64,000 nucleotides of DNA, taken from NCBI RefSeq assembly GCF_001661495.1, contig NZ_BDDT01000001.1, positions 310,001 through 374,000 of the forward strand, given 5' to 3'. Both the position numbers and the translations under genes were made by a program. This DNA is from Pseudoalteromonas prydzensis (GTDB lineage Bacteria; Pseudomonadota; Gammaproteobacteria; Enterobacterales; Alteromonadaceae). Positions 44,191 to 52,885 of the stretch are shown here, piece after piece. Every line of letters begins with the position of its first letter. Within the stretch, counting starts at the first letter, position 1. The notes beneath the pieces are model-generated. The model did not search any database, was not told the DNA's origin, and saw only the letters and a list, made by a program, of their open reading frames with translations.

Positions 44191-44616
44191 GGCAGTTCCT
44201 TTTTATTGTAAATTTAATCTAACAGCTTGTATCATAAATGAGAATGGATAATTAACTTTTAGAATAAAGCCTTATATACCCAAACCACCTCAAGATGCGA
44301 GTTTCAGTTGGAATTAAAAGCGATTTAGGCAAGGCATTGATTGCAAGTAATAGTAGCTCTATTGTTAAAATCAATAACGCAGTATAAATCGCTTTTAAAC
44401 CAACCCTTTGGGCGTTCCACAGGCACTTACTCTCAGCGTTGTTCCTTCTTAAAAGGGACGACCATTCTTGCAAAGTAACGCCTTGATATTAAGCCCCTGT
44501 GAAACGCTGAATTCTGCATTTTGAGGAGGTTTAGGTATATATGTCACAAATGCATATTACACTCCACTGTGTCACTTTTTTAACTCAATATTGCTTTAAC
44601 CCAAGGTGGTTTCCAA
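44191..44616. other. Gene-free region dominated by a MITE-like element
   Basis: The 426 bases between dgt and the phosphodiesterase gene are mostly the repeat element at 44274-44540. A 73-codon frame lies inside the element on the minus strand; it covers both of its halves and reads unlike a folded protein, so I do not call it. Confidence 0.6.
44274..44540. mobile_element. MITE-like element with 25-base terminal inverted repeats
   Basis: The left end (44274-44298) and the right end (44516-44540) are inverted copies, matching at about 21-22 of 25 bases around ATATACC.AAACC.CCTCAA.ATGC. The length is about 267 bases and there is no transposase. Similar intergenic units with CCTCAA/TTGAGG ends are, from memory, abundant in Pseudoalteromonas and Shewanella relatives, and the short frames inside them are often annotated as proteins. 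Confidence 0.65.
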
Positions 44617-45816
44617 ATGAAGTTTTTGCTTATTTCAGCTCTATTACTTAGCTTTGTCACTCACGCTCATGCATTACAAAACTCTAATAACACAGTCGTG
44701 CTTATTTCACTGGATGGTTTTCGCTGGGATTACATCGAAAAGCACGGTGCAAAAAACCTTGCTAAAATTGCCAAGCAAGGCGTGCGAGGCAGCAAAATGC
44801 AACCTGTTTATCCAACTAAAACCTTCCCTAACCATCTTTCTATCATTACCGGTTTGTTACCTATAAACCACGGTGTGGTAGATAATCGTTTTTGCGATAC
44901 CAAACGCGCCGAATGCTATAGCATGGGTAAAGGTAGGGACGATAGCACGTGGTTTAATGGTATTCCGCTGTGGAATTTAGCTACTATGCAAGGGCTAAAA
45001 TCTGCGACCTATTTTTGGCCAGAATCGGATGCCCGTTTTAATGGCATGACGCCTGATTATTACTACCATTATTCAAAGCACAGTGATTACCAAAACCGCA
45101 TAGAGCAAATTATTCAATGGCTAAAACTCCCTGCACCGCAGCGTCCACAGTTAGTGATCAGCTATTTTTCATTGGTTGATAGCATAGGACATAAATACGG
45201 CCCTGATGCTGAGCAGACAAAACAAGCGGTGCAACAAGTTGATGCGTTAATGGGGCAATTACAACAGCGCCTTGATGCACTGGAGCAAGAGATTAACTTA
45301 GTTATTGTCTCTGATCATGGCATGAGCACGGTTGAACCAAATCAAAGTATTGCCATCAGCAACTTACCTAAAGATGATAAATTTATGGTTAAAAACACCG
45401 GCCCTCGAGTGTTAATTTATGCCAATGAAAACACCACTGCAGCAGATATCAGCAGTTACAAAGCACGCTTAAGCAAAGCGGCCAAGGGTCGCTATACAGT
45501 GCTGACTGATAATCAGCGAGCGCAGTATCATTATCAAAATAATGGCCGCACTGGTGATATTATTTTACAAACCACCGCCCCACGAAGTTTCGCTGATAGC
45601 GGGGAAGTTAACTATTTGGGCACCCATGGCTACGCGTACAGCGATGATATGGCCGCAACCTTCATTGCTAATGGCCCCGCATTTAAACAAGGTATTACCC
45701 TTGATAAAGTCAATAACCTCGATATTTACCCACTGATTGCTAAAGTGTTAGGTATTGAGCTTTTGAGCAAGATTGACAGTGATGGGGCTACACTTTGGCC
45801 AGCTTTAAAAAACTAA
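44617..45816 (+). CDS. Exported ENPP-type alkaline phosphatase-fold phosphodiesterase
   Basis: A 399-residue protein with signal peptide (about 1-19, HAHA). Metal and nucleophile motifs of nucleotide pyrophosphatase/phosphodiesterases are all present: VVLISLDGFRWDYI (metal Asp), PVYPTKTFPNHLSIITG (nucleophile Thr near 69), DSIGHKYGPD, VSDHGMSTV and GTHGYAY (zinc His/Asp). The family hydrolyses nucleotide or phospho-lipid diesters outside the cytoplasm, so a role in phosphate or nucleotide scavenging is likely. Monocistronic, with a hairpin 13 bases after the stop. Confidence 0.9.
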   Translation: MKFLLISALLLSFVTHAHALQNSNNTVVLISLDGFRWDYIEKHGAKNLAKIAKQGVRGSKMQPVYPTKTFPNHLSIITGLLPINHGVVDNRFCDTKRAECYSMGKGRDDSTWFNGIPLWNLATMQGLKSATYFWPESDARFNGMTPDYYYHYSKHSDYQNRIEQIIQWLKLPAPQRPQLVISYFSLVDSIGHKYGPDAEQTKQAVQQVDALMGQLQQRLDALEQEINLVIVSDHGMSTVEPNQSIAISNLPKDDKFMVKNTGPRVLIYANENTTAADISSYKARLSKAAKGRYTVLTDNQRAQYHYQNNGRTGDIILQTTAPRSFADSGEVNYLGTHGYAYSDDMAATFIANGPAFKQGITLDKVNNLDIYPLIAKVLGIELLSKIDSDGATLWPALKN

Positions 45817-45828
45817 GCTGAGCTATCA

Positions 45829-45869
45829 CTAGCGACAGTTCATCATTAGCTTGATTGAACTGTCACTAG
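45829..45869 (+). terminator. Hairpin after the phosphodiesterase gene
   Basis: 14-bp stem with one mismatch, CTAGCGACAGTTCA (45829-45842) with its partner at 45856-45869, 13-base loop. It begins 12 bases past the stop. Confidence 0.55.
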
Positions 45870-45876
45870 CTTAAGT

Positions 45877-45897
45877 AAAAAGAGCGCAAAAGCGCTC
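45877..45897 (-). terminator. Rho-independent terminator of the metzincin gene
   Basis: Perfect 6-bp stem GAGCGC (45882-45887) with GCGCTC (45892-45897), loop AAAA, followed on the minus strand by five T. It lies 49 bases past the protease stop. Confidence 0.7.
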
Positions 45898-45945
45898 AAA
45901 AGGGAAAAACAATGTACTAAAAATAACGTTTATTTGAAGTTGGCT

Positions 45946-46689
45946 TTATTTGAAGTTGGCAATGCTGTTTTTTGTTTCGTTAACAGTGCGCCAAGCAAAC
46001 GACTCGCCAGTTACACCATAAGGAAGGCCATTCACGCTCCAACTTGGATTAGAAAAATAATCGTATTGTGTAGCGCTACCAAAAACATGCGGGTATGCCA
46101 TAATACTAGCAAATTGATTTTGCACACCATGACCCATACCATCTACATAAACACCACCAGAGGTATCACCTTGTTTACGTGAATGCAGTAAACCTTGATT
46201 ATGCCCTAGCTCATGCACAAACGTTGTAGCTCCACAATCAACAGCTGTAATGCTATACATACTGTTACTTGATGAGCTATATAAACTACCATTGCTGCCA
46301 TTGCCAACCCAGGCAATACCACAGGAGATTAAGTTACTACCGGCACTTTGACCCGTACCAAGGACTGCAACCATATCGGCCCCCCAGCTATCACGTAAAC
46401 CTTGAATATAACTGCTATTAGTTACTGAGTTTAACCAGCTGCTCGAAGGAGTAATGGCATGATTACCTAAGTTTTCGCTACCAACTAGGCGCAACGTAAT
46501 ATCAACACCATTTTGGCTGTATACCTGGTTACTAAAAGCAATATATTGATTGATTTTAGTGTTAATGTTGGTTGTTGCCGCGGCGGCTTGATCAGTATAT
46601 AAAATCGCAATATCAATGGTTGCCGCATGGCTAGTCGTTGCCATTCCTAATGCACAAAGTGCCGCTAAAGAAGTGAGTCGTGTCTTCAT
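45946..46689 (-). CDS. Exported metzincin zinc protease (reprolysin-like), catalytic part
   Basis: A 247-residue protein with a signal peptide (about 1-22, TTSHA). The zinc motif FVHELGHNQGLLHSR (near 156-170) is a full HExxHxxGxxH metzincin motif, and the downstream FASIMAYPHVFG carries the Met-turn (SIMAYP). The mature chain starts almost directly with the catalytic domain (ATIDIAILYTDQAAAA), so it has no propeptide. The gene just upstream encodes a propeptide-like protein. An extracellular or periplasmic protease is expected. GGAAATAAG precedes the ATG. Confidence 0.88.
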   Translation of the reverse strand: MKTRLTSLAALCALGMATTSHAATIDIAILYTDQAAAATTNINTKINQYIAFSNQVYSQNGVDITLRLVGSENLGNHAITPSSSWLNSVTNSSYIQGLRDSWGADMVAVLGTGQSAGSNLISCGIAWVGNGSNGSLYSSSSNSMYSITAVDCGATTFVHELGHNQGLLHSRKQGDTSGGVYVDGMGHGVQNQFASIMAYPHVFGSATQYDYFSNPSWSVNGLPYGVTGESFAWRTVNETKNSIANFK

Positions 46690-46761
46690 CTTATTTCCTT
46701 GTTAGTTATGTTATATTGCCTATTGAATTCAAACCTTATAAAAATTACCTGTGATGAATTT

Positions 46762-47460
46762 TTATAAGTTATTAGTTGCTGCTTTTGGAGCAAAAGGGTC
46801 ATCCCCATCACTTGGCTGAGCAGAGGGTTGGTTAGTTACTTGGTGTTCAATGTGATTTTTATAAAGATCGCGCTTAGCTGCTAGCCAGCCATATTGACCT
46901 TTACTTTCAAACACATAATTACCACTGGGGGCAGTAAACTGGCCATATACAGCGTCATTTCCAATAGTCAGCACTGTGGTATGAAACCGTCCATCAGCAC
47001 CAATAACACGACCGAATACACTTTTATCGCCATTACTAGCAGCAATCACATTGGTGACTTCAGCGCTGAAGGTTTCAGCTGTCTGCGGGATCGCTAAATC
47101 AAAGCTATCACCTTGTTTAAGCTTTCTTAGTGCAGCTAAGTCAAATTCAACATAGGCTTCATTTTTTAAATCAGTCGGTAATACACCCGCAGCTTTTAGC
47201 ACCTGCTTCGCGTTGTCTGATAAGCGGTTAATGGCATCAAAGTCGCTATCAGTTTGCAGCGTATCTGCAGCGCTGGTCACAACGTCCTTAGGCAATGATT
47301 CGCTAGGCAAAGGTTTAGCTATCGGTGCAGCAACCACAGCAACATTTTTTTCATTCACTGGTGTAAACACAGGTGTTTTTACCTCTTCATGAATAGCGTA
47401 TTCATAGATAAAAAACAGACTGAGTGGAACAATGATAATAAATGCAATAGCTTTCTTCAT
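46762..47460 (-). CDS. Membrane-anchored protein resembling a metzincin propeptide
   Basis: A 232-residue protein with an N-terminal membrane segment (KKAIAFIIIVPLSLFFIYEYA). The C-terminal domain, about 100-205, has the pattern AALRKLKQGDSFDLAIP, FSAEVTNVIAASNGDKSVFGRVIG, then VLTIGNDAVYGQFTAPSGNYVFES. I recognise this from the N-terminal propeptides of reprolysin-like bacterial metallopeptidases. Here it is a separate gene, 72 bases upstream of a metzincin that lacks a propeptide. It may act in trans as folding helper or inhibitor held at the membrane. I start at ATG 47460 (GGGAAA upstream) instead of a TTG seven codons earlier. Confidence 0.65.
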   Translation of the reverse strand: MKKAIAFIIIVPLSLFFIYEYAIHEEVKTPVFTPVNEKNVAVVAAPIAKPLPSESLPKDVVTSAADTLQTDSDFDAINRLSDNAKQVLKAAGVLPTDLKNEAYVEFDLAALRKLKQGDSFDLAIPQTAETFSAEVTNVIAASNGDKSVFGRVIGADGRFHTTVLTIGNDAVYGQFTAPSGNYVFESKGQYGWLAAKRDLYKNHIEHQVTNQPSAQPSDGDDPFAPKAATNNL

Positions 47461-47917
47461 TTGTTTCCCATTAAGACCCAAAGGTTAATTTAGTGTTAAC
47501 CATAAATCGAAACAAAAAAAATCGCAAGCACAAAATTGTTACCGATAACAAAAACAAGGAAATAAAATATCTTCATACTAATCTGCATGTTAAAAATATT
47601 TTAGATCGTGATAGTGGAATAGTTAATTTGAACTGTCTAAACAATTGAGGATAAAATTAACAATAAAATATCATATTTCCCTTTTATAGGTCTTGCTATC
47701 TATTTGCATTTATGCACTTTTGTTGAAGTGTAAATGCAGCCTTACTCGAAAAATAAATTATCGTGACGATAAAATTTATTTGTTTTACTACTGATCCGAC
47801 GAGCTTCATACTCCGCGTCTTTTGCCGCAGACTCTGAGCCATCACGAGCGCCGGTGAATATCTATCGCGTAGTGAGCCAATTTCTGTGAGCTGCGAACAA
47901 ACTCAAGGGGAATTACC
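47461..47917. other. Gene-poor region upstream of the RimK-type gene
   Basis: The first 280 bases are AT-rich without features that I recognise. A hairpin (GCATTTA.. at 47706-47719 with ..TAAATGC at 47726-47737, two-base bulge) follows. From 47742 to 47861 the minus strand is open for 40 codons with coding-like composition but no start codon (see findings). AAGGGG before the ATG at 47918 is the ribosome site of the next gene. Confidence 0.5.
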
Positions 47918-48892
47918 ATGCGTGGTTGGATCATTTATAAAGACAGTGCAGGCCTGCTAAAACAAGAAACTTACGAAGTCGAGCGTTTATTAGCAGCAGC
48001 TCAAGAAGAGGGCATTGATTTACAAGTTTTCTCACCGGATCAATTTGATTTAACCATCACCCGTGAAGACGGCAAAAGCATTTTAATTGACGGTGTAACC
48101 ACCACTTTACCTGATTTTGTAATTCCACGAATGGGCGCTAGCACCACCTATTTTGCATTAGCGATTATTCGCCACCTTGAGCGTTTAGGTGTGTATTGCG
48201 TAAACAGTTCGCAATCAATTGAAACCGTAAAAGACAAATTATTTGCACAACAAATTTTAGCCGAACGTAACCTACCCACCCCAGATACTATGCTAGTGAA
48301 ATTTCCAGTCAATATAGACTTAGTAGATAGACAAATTGGTTTTCCGGTGGTGATAAAAACGCTATCAGGCTCGCAGGGCAGTGGCGTATTTTTATCAAAA
48401 TCAAAAGGCGAATTTGATGATCTAATGCAGCTAATTGAAGCAACAAATCCACAAGCAAACATCATTTTACAGCAATTTGTTAAATCGAGTCACGGCCGTG
48501 ATTTGCGAGTACTCACTATCGGCGGTCGTGCTATTGCATGTATGGAACGCAACTCGGGTGGCAAAAATTTTAAAGCAAATGTTAGTGCCGGTGGTACGGG
48601 TAAACCACACCCAATCACGCCAGAAATAGAATGGCTAGCAACTCAAACCGCCAATGTGTTAAACCTTGACGTGGCAGGCATTGACTTATTATTTGATGAT
48701 AACCATTTTAAAATTTGTGAAGCAAATTCAAGCCCCGGTTTTGAAGGTTTAGAAGCGGCATTAGGAATTAACGTAGCCCGTGAAATCTTACACTTTATTC
48801 GTATTCGTTTAGGTATTTTTGACCGTCCAGAAAACTTAAGTTTAAGCTTAGATGACAACACAGTAACTGAGTTAGCGCGCTCAAAAGCGTGA
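47918..48892 (+). CDS. RimK-family ATP-grasp alpha-L-glutamate ligase
   Basis: A 324-residue ATP-grasp enzyme. The N-terminal domain ends PDFVIPRMGASTTYFALAIIR; the ATP-grasp core has FPVVIKTLSGSQGSGVFL (phosphate-binding loop), HGRDLRVLTIGGRAIACMER, and the metal-ligand end FKICEANSSPGFEGLE. RimK adds glutamate residues to the C-terminus of ribosomal protein S6; other members act on peptides or tetrahydromethanopterin-type cofactors. The target here is open, since no rpsF or RimAB genes are adjacent. Monocistronic. Confidence 0.88.
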   Translation: MRGWIIYKDSAGLLKQETYEVERLLAAAQEEGIDLQVFSPDQFDLTITREDGKSILIDGVTTTLPDFVIPRMGASTTYFALAIIRHLERLGVYCVNSSQSIETVKDKLFAQQILAERNLPTPDTMLVKFPVNIDLVDRQIGFPVVIKTLSGSQGSGVFLSKSKGEFDDLMQLIEATNPQANIILQQFVKSSHGRDLRVLTIGGRAIACMERNSGGKNFKANVSAGGTGKPHPITPEIEWLATQTANVLNLDVAGIDLLFDDNHFKICEANSSPGFEGLEAALGINVAREILHFIRIRLGIFDRPENLSLSLDDNTVTELARSKA

Positions 48893-48942
48893 TTAAGCGC
48901 TGTGACTAGTCACCTAAGTTAACGTCTTGGACGTGGGTTTAG

Positions 48943-50271
48943 CTAACGTAAAATCGCGGCAGAAAACCCCTCGCTATCACTTTGTAAGCTAAGCGTTAGT
49001 TGGTGGCGGGCGCAAATTGCTTTTACTGTCGCTAACCCTAAACCAAAGCCTTCATGTTGGCGAGCTGGATCGGCTCGATAAAAACGCTTTGTCAGTTGGC
49101 TAAGTTGCTCTTGACTCACCCCTTTGCCAGTATCACGAATAGCGATTATATTCAGGTCAGTATAAATTACAATATTGGCACCAACGCCCGCATATTTAAT
49201 TGCGTTATCTAGCAAGTTAAACACGGCTTGGAACAGTAGATTTTTATCCCCTTGCAGGTGCATAGAACCATGGCAATCAAAAGTTATTGTTTGTTGCTGT
49301 TGCTCAGCACTTGGTTGTAACATTTCAATGAGATCTGCAAGTAATAACTGGCAGTCGACTTGCTGCATAGCCAATGGAAACTTACCATGCTCTAAACGAG
49401 TTAGTTTTAGCATGGCATCAAATGTATTAATAATGATATCAAGTTGTTCGATATCAACACCAATCTGAGGATAACGCTGAGCTTGTTGCTCTAAGTTTAG
49501 CCGTAACCGCGTAAGCGGGGTTTTAAGGTCATGGGCAATGTTATCAGTGATCCCTTGCACTAAAGCAAAGTTCTCTTCTACTGCATCCAGCATGGTATTG
49601 ATATGCGCCCCTAATCGGTCAAATTCATCGCCTTTTTGATGGTGCTCAATACGCGCCGATAAATCACCATTTTGTACTTGCTCTGCCGTATTATTGAAGT
49701 AATGCACGCGACGTAAATGTCGTCGTGCAAAAATATAACCAAACACGCCTGTTAATATCAAACTAATTAAGCATGCCCAGATAGCAATGGTTTTAAACTC
49801 AACGATCAATCGTTGTAAATGTTCAGTTGCCGTGGCAAGCACTATATCACCATGTTGAGTACGTACTATGCCTGTCGTTAATAAACGAATTTGCCCGCGT
49901 TGTGCGTCTAACACAGGAAAAACCACCGTCCGTGGCAAAGTGGGTATATCCTCTGGTAAAAAGCTTAATTGCTGACTTTGCTCACCTTCACTTTGCCAAA
50001 ATATAAGTAAATCGCCTTCACTGCGAAATACCTCCAGTTGCGCAAAAAAACTATTTGCTGAAAACTCACTGGCAAGGCCTTCGATCCTTACTTGCTCAGC
50101 AGCCAAACGTCGTTCAACTTGGCGACTTTGCTCACCTAATAAAAGTTGGTAAATTAGCACAACCGTCAATGCCAGCATCACCGCCATAATAACAGCAAAG
50201 CCGAGCGTTAAACGCCACACCGAACTATTACGCGGATCAAATTGACGCCAAATGGAATCGTTAATCGGCAT
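48943..50271 (-). CDS. Sensor histidine kinase of an OmpR-type two-component system
   Basis: A 442-residue kinase. A membrane segment near 20-42, an extracytoplasmic part of about 110 residues, a second membrane segment near 160-180, then HAMP, the HisKA H-box DNIAHDLKTPLTRL (His near 247), N-box LLDNAIKYAG, G1 IRDTGKGVSQ and G2 GFGLGLATV. I start at ATG 50271, inside the last codons of the response regulator, because the longest frame reads 153 bases back through that gene. It pairs with the regulator directly upstream. The signal is unknown; the PepSY-like and DUF5666 proteins in front suggest an envelope signal. Confidence 0.9.
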   Translation of the reverse strand: MPINDSIWRQFDPRNSSVWRLTLGFAVIMAVMLALTVVLIYQLLLGEQSRQVERRLAAEQVRIEGLASEFSANSFFAQLEVFRSEGDLLIFWQSEGEQSQQLSFLPEDIPTLPRTVVFPVLDAQRGQIRLLTTGIVRTQHGDIVLATATEHLQRLIVEFKTIAIWACLISLILTGVFGYIFARRHLRRVHYFNNTAEQVQNGDLSARIEHHQKGDEFDRLGAHINTMLDAVEENFALVQGITDNIAHDLKTPLTRLRLNLEQQAQRYPQIGVDIEQLDIIINTFDAMLKLTRLEHGKFPLAMQQVDCQLLLADLIEMLQPSAEQQQQTITFDCHGSMHLQGDKNLLFQAVFNLLDNAIKYAGVGANIVIYTDLNIIAIRDTGKGVSQEQLSQLTKRFYRADPARQHEGFGLGLATVKAICARHQLTLSLQSDSEGFSAAILR

Positions 50272-50953
50272 AATTTTGCTCTTTAGCAAGGCGATAGCCC
50301 ACCCCGCGAATGGTTTCAATATGAACTCCGGCATCGAATTGCTGTAACTTTTTACGTAGCCGTGCAATGTGAACATCAATAACGTTGGTGCCAGGATCAA
50401 AATGGTACTCCCATACAGCTTCAAACAATAGTGTACGGGTGACGAGCTTACCTTGATGTTCTAATAAAAAGCGTAATAACTTAAATTCTTTTGGCTGTAA
50501 GCTCAGTACTTGCCCAGCGACTTCAGCTTTGTGATTGGCGTAATCTACCTGTAAGTTTGCTAAACGAAGGATAGTATTAAGCGGTGGGTGAGCAACTTGG
50601 CGTTTAATCAAATTTTCTGCGCGAATTGCCAGCTCAGAAAAAGCGAAAGGCTTTACAAGGTAATCATCACCACCGGCTTTTAAGCCAGTGACACGATCAT
50701 CAACTTTATCAAGCGCAGACAAAATAAGTACTGGGGTCATCTTTCCTGTCGCGCGTAATGCGGATAAAACTTGCAAACCATCGAGTTTCGGTAACATCCG
50801 ATCTAAAATAATAATGTCATACTCTTCGCAGGTACTCAGTAGTAAGCCTTGTTGACCGTCCGCCGCCGTATCAACGGTATAGCCTTGTTCACTAAACGCT
50901 TTATAGAGAAAATTACGATTTTGCTTGTCGTCTTCTATCAGCAATAACTTCAT
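50261..50953 (-). CDS. OmpR/PhoB-family response regulator
   Basis: A 230-residue regulator. Receiver domain: acidic pocket LLIEDDKQNR, phospho-acceptor Asp in IIILDRMLPKLDG (near 51), and Lys in YLVKPFAFSEL. The C-terminal winged helix has KEFKLLRFLLEHQGKLVTRTLL and DVHIARLRKKLQ, then IRGVGYRL. The stop overlaps the kinase start by 11 bases. ATG 50953 is preferred to an upstream TTG, as it gives the normal MKLLLIEDD start. Confidence 0.93.
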   Translation of the reverse strand: MKLLLIEDDKQNRNFLYKAFSEQGYTVDTAADGQQGLLLSTCEEYDIIILDRMLPKLDGLQVLSALRATGKMTPVLILSALDKVDDRVTGLKAGGDDYLVKPFAFSELAIRAENLIKRQVAHPPLNTILRLANLQVDYANHKAEVAGQVLSLQPKEFKLLRFLLEHQGKLVTRTLLFEAVWEYHFDPGTNVIDVHIARLRKKLQQFDAGVHIETIRGVGYRLAKEQNYAD

Positions 50954-50994
50954 TCGTCGCTTCAACTTAAATTAATCAATCGGTGCATAGCCGG

Positions 50995-51528
50995 TTAGTT
51001 TCCCCAACGCAGTAAAGGCAAGTCTTTACCTGTTGCCAAATCAATGGCTTTTTTATGGCGTCCTTGTGCTGTGATAAAAGTAGCGACCATATAAGTCACT
51101 CCCATATCTTGTTCAAGCTGCGCTTCAATAAGGTATTGATGGGCAGGATCATGCATTTTGCTCACGAGGCCGTGCATGGTATAGCCTTTACGGCGCATTA
51201 GCTCTGCGGCGGCAATCTCCTCTTGTTCATCAAGCTCAGGGGCGTTGTACTCAAGTTCAATCAAGCTGCCGTTTTGATCTACTAATAACTCAATAAAGCG
51301 CGCGTTACTAGCCTGATATAATGTGACCTCATACGTGGTATTGCCTTTTTCAAACTCAAGCTCAAATTCCACAATTACAGCTGTATTGGTATATTCATTA
51401 TCAATTTTTTGTAAAATGGCGTTCGGGGTTGGCGCGTTTGCATTATGCAGTTTATCAAAAATAGCAGAGCTGGCTGCAATACTCACCGAAGTGACAAACA
51501 ACAAGCTAACTAGCAGTAATTTTTTCAT
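50995..51528 (-). CDS. Exported PepSY-like protein
   Basis: A 177-residue protein with signal peptide (about 1-18, SIAAS). It reads like a pair of PepSY-type units: a helix (NAILQKIDNEYTNTAVIVEFELEFEKGN) followed by strands YEVTLYQASNARFIELLVDQNGSLIEL, and later GRHKKAIDLATGKDL. Proteins of this kind often sit beside two-component genes and are thought to be periplasmic inhibitors or signal inputs. It is 29 bases before the regulator start and part of the same run. The family call is moderate. Confidence 0.65.
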   Translation of the reverse strand: MKKLLLVSLLFVTSVSIAASSAIFDKLHNANAPTPNAILQKIDNEYTNTAVIVEFELEFEKGNTTYEVTLYQASNARFIELLVDQNGSLIELEYNAPELDEQEEIAAAELMRRKGYTMHGLVSKMHDPAHQYLIEAQLEQDMGVTYMVATFITAQGRHKKAIDLATGKDLPLLRWGN

Positions 51529-51539
51529 GTGCTTACCTC

Positions 51540-51569
51540 AAAGCACAACCGCTAGAGCGGCTGTGCTTT
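51540..51569. promoter_or_regulatory. Intercistronic hairpin in front of the PepSY-like gene
   Basis: 13-bp stem with one mismatch (51540-51552 with 51557-51569), 4-base loop. Only minus-strand genes flank it. On that strand it ends directly before the ribosome site GAGGT of the PepSY-like gene and has no T run, so it more likely tunes expression between the two genes than terminates. Confidence 0.5.
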
Positions 51570-51574
51570 TTCAA

Positions 51575-52885
51575 TTAATCGTCGAGCCGACATGCAGCAA
51601 CTTGCTTTTGTGCAATCCATTGGCATTCAAGTTCAACATACTGAGAAAGGTATTGTTCGAGAGAATCATCCTCACTAACGTAACCCCATAAGCTTGCTTG
51701 CGTGTTTGCATCACCAGTAACAATACCGCTTAAATTAAGTGGCTCGTTCGCATCCATTAGCTCAACTTCACTCACCGTATTTTTATCATCGGCGATAATG
51801 CCTTCCAGTTCAAGCCATTGGCCGTCTATATTATTTAGCGTTAAGCCATCATCAAACACGGTTTGGTTATTGAGCATAAATTCAATTCCATTAATTGTTG
51901 CTACAGAGTTTGTGTAAGTTACCAGGCCAGCTACTGAAAATGCACTACTGGGATTCAAAACAGCGTCGTTGTCAAAGTCAAACTCAATCTCTTGTGCTAC
52001 AAACCAATTGTGTGCTTGCTGCCATAGGGCATCAATTTCAACAAATCGTCCAATAGCCAGATCAGCCTCAGTTCCCTCATCATAACGAGTTTGCGCATTC
52101 ATACTGACTTGCCATTGCCCATTAATAGTCATTAAGGTTGAATCATTATTTAGCCACGTAATTTGCCCAGCTAACTGGCTATCCGTGTCATCATCTAAAT
52201 TACTGTGTTGCTTGGCATCAACTTCGCTTGCCAACAATTGCTGACCATTCATAAAACCTTCAACTTCAACGAACTGTCCATTAACAAGGGAGCCATCAAT
52301 ATCTGCTTGCTGATAATTAATATCAATATTACCTAACGAAAATGTCCCCAGTTGGGTATTAAGCGCAGAGATCACACCTTCTACCTCCAACTCGGTCTGG
52401 TTATCGTTGATTAGTTGCTGATAGGTCACTGTTAGCGTGTTGTAGGCGCTGTGATAACCACTGACTTCAACTAAATCACCATCTTTAAAACCACTGCTAT
52501 CAAAGCCTGTTAATGCCACACCCGCAATGTTGATATCGTTACCCTGAATTTGCACAGGGCCTTTAAAATTAGGGTCGTAATCTATCTCTGTAGCACGACT
52601 GCCATTGGTTTCAACTTCAACCATCATGCCCTTTTTTAGTTGTTTTAATGAGCCATCTACACCATCAATCTCAACCTCTGCATTGCTTGCAGGGATCTCA
52701 TGCTGGTTCACTGTTATTGTTGTTGCGGTTGTTGCGGTTAACTCACCAATTAATACGCTTGGTAACTGCGTAGTAGGCGGAGTGAGCTCATTGCTCTGCG
52801 AATTACTACTGCCACAAGCTGTTAATGCCAGTGTCAGTGCTGATAATGAAATAACCTGAGTGATATTTTTTTGCGGGCTGTGCAT
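51575..52885 (-). CDS. DUF5666-type repeat lipoprotein
   Basis: A 436-residue protein with lipobox LTAC (Cys near 24). After it come about five to six repeats of some 60-70 residues with a beta pattern: a stretch such as GELTATTATTITVNQHEIP, then VEIDG, then a phrase such as LKKGMMVEVETNG, LVNGQFVEVEGFMNG, LAIGRFVEIDALW or SQYVELECQW. This is the DUF5666 type, an OB-like fold repeated. The function is unknown; surface or periplasmic side of the outer membrane is expected. I start at ATG 52885 with GGAG upstream. It heads the run DUF5666, PepSY-like, regulator, kinase. Confidence 0.75.
   Translation of the reverse strand: MHSPQKNITQVISLSALTLALTACGSSNSQSNELTPPTTQLPSVLIGELTATTATTITVNQHEIPASNAEVEIDGVDGSLKQLKKGMMVEVETNGSRATEIDYDPNFKGPVQIQGNDINIAGVALTGFDSSGFKDGDLVEVSGYHSAYNTLTVTYQQLINDNQTELEVEGVISALNTQLGTFSLGNIDINYQQADIDGSLVNGQFVEVEGFMNGQQLLASEVDAKQHSNLDDDTDSQLAGQITWLNNDSTLMTINGQWQVSMNAQTRYDEGTEADLAIGRFVEIDALWQQAHNWFVAQEIEFDFDNDAVLNPSSAFSVAGLVTYTNSVATINGIEFMLNNQTVFDDGLTLNNIDGQWLELEGIIADDKNTVSEVELMDANEPLNLSGIVTGDANTQASLWGYVSEDDSLEQYLSQYVELECQWIAQKQVAACRLDD

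Noticed and set aside
44252..44473. 73-codon minus-strand frame
   Set aside because: It lies within the MITE-like element, spans its left inverted end and has no ribosome site; treated as repeat DNA.
47461..47917. Riboswitch before the RimK-type gene
   Set aside because: The leader is GC-richer near the gene and has some pairing, but I see no known aptamer core.
50272..50424. N-terminal extension of the histidine kinase frame
   Set aside because: It is the response regulator's 3' coding sequence in another frame; the kinase has a good ATG at 50271 before its first membrane segment.
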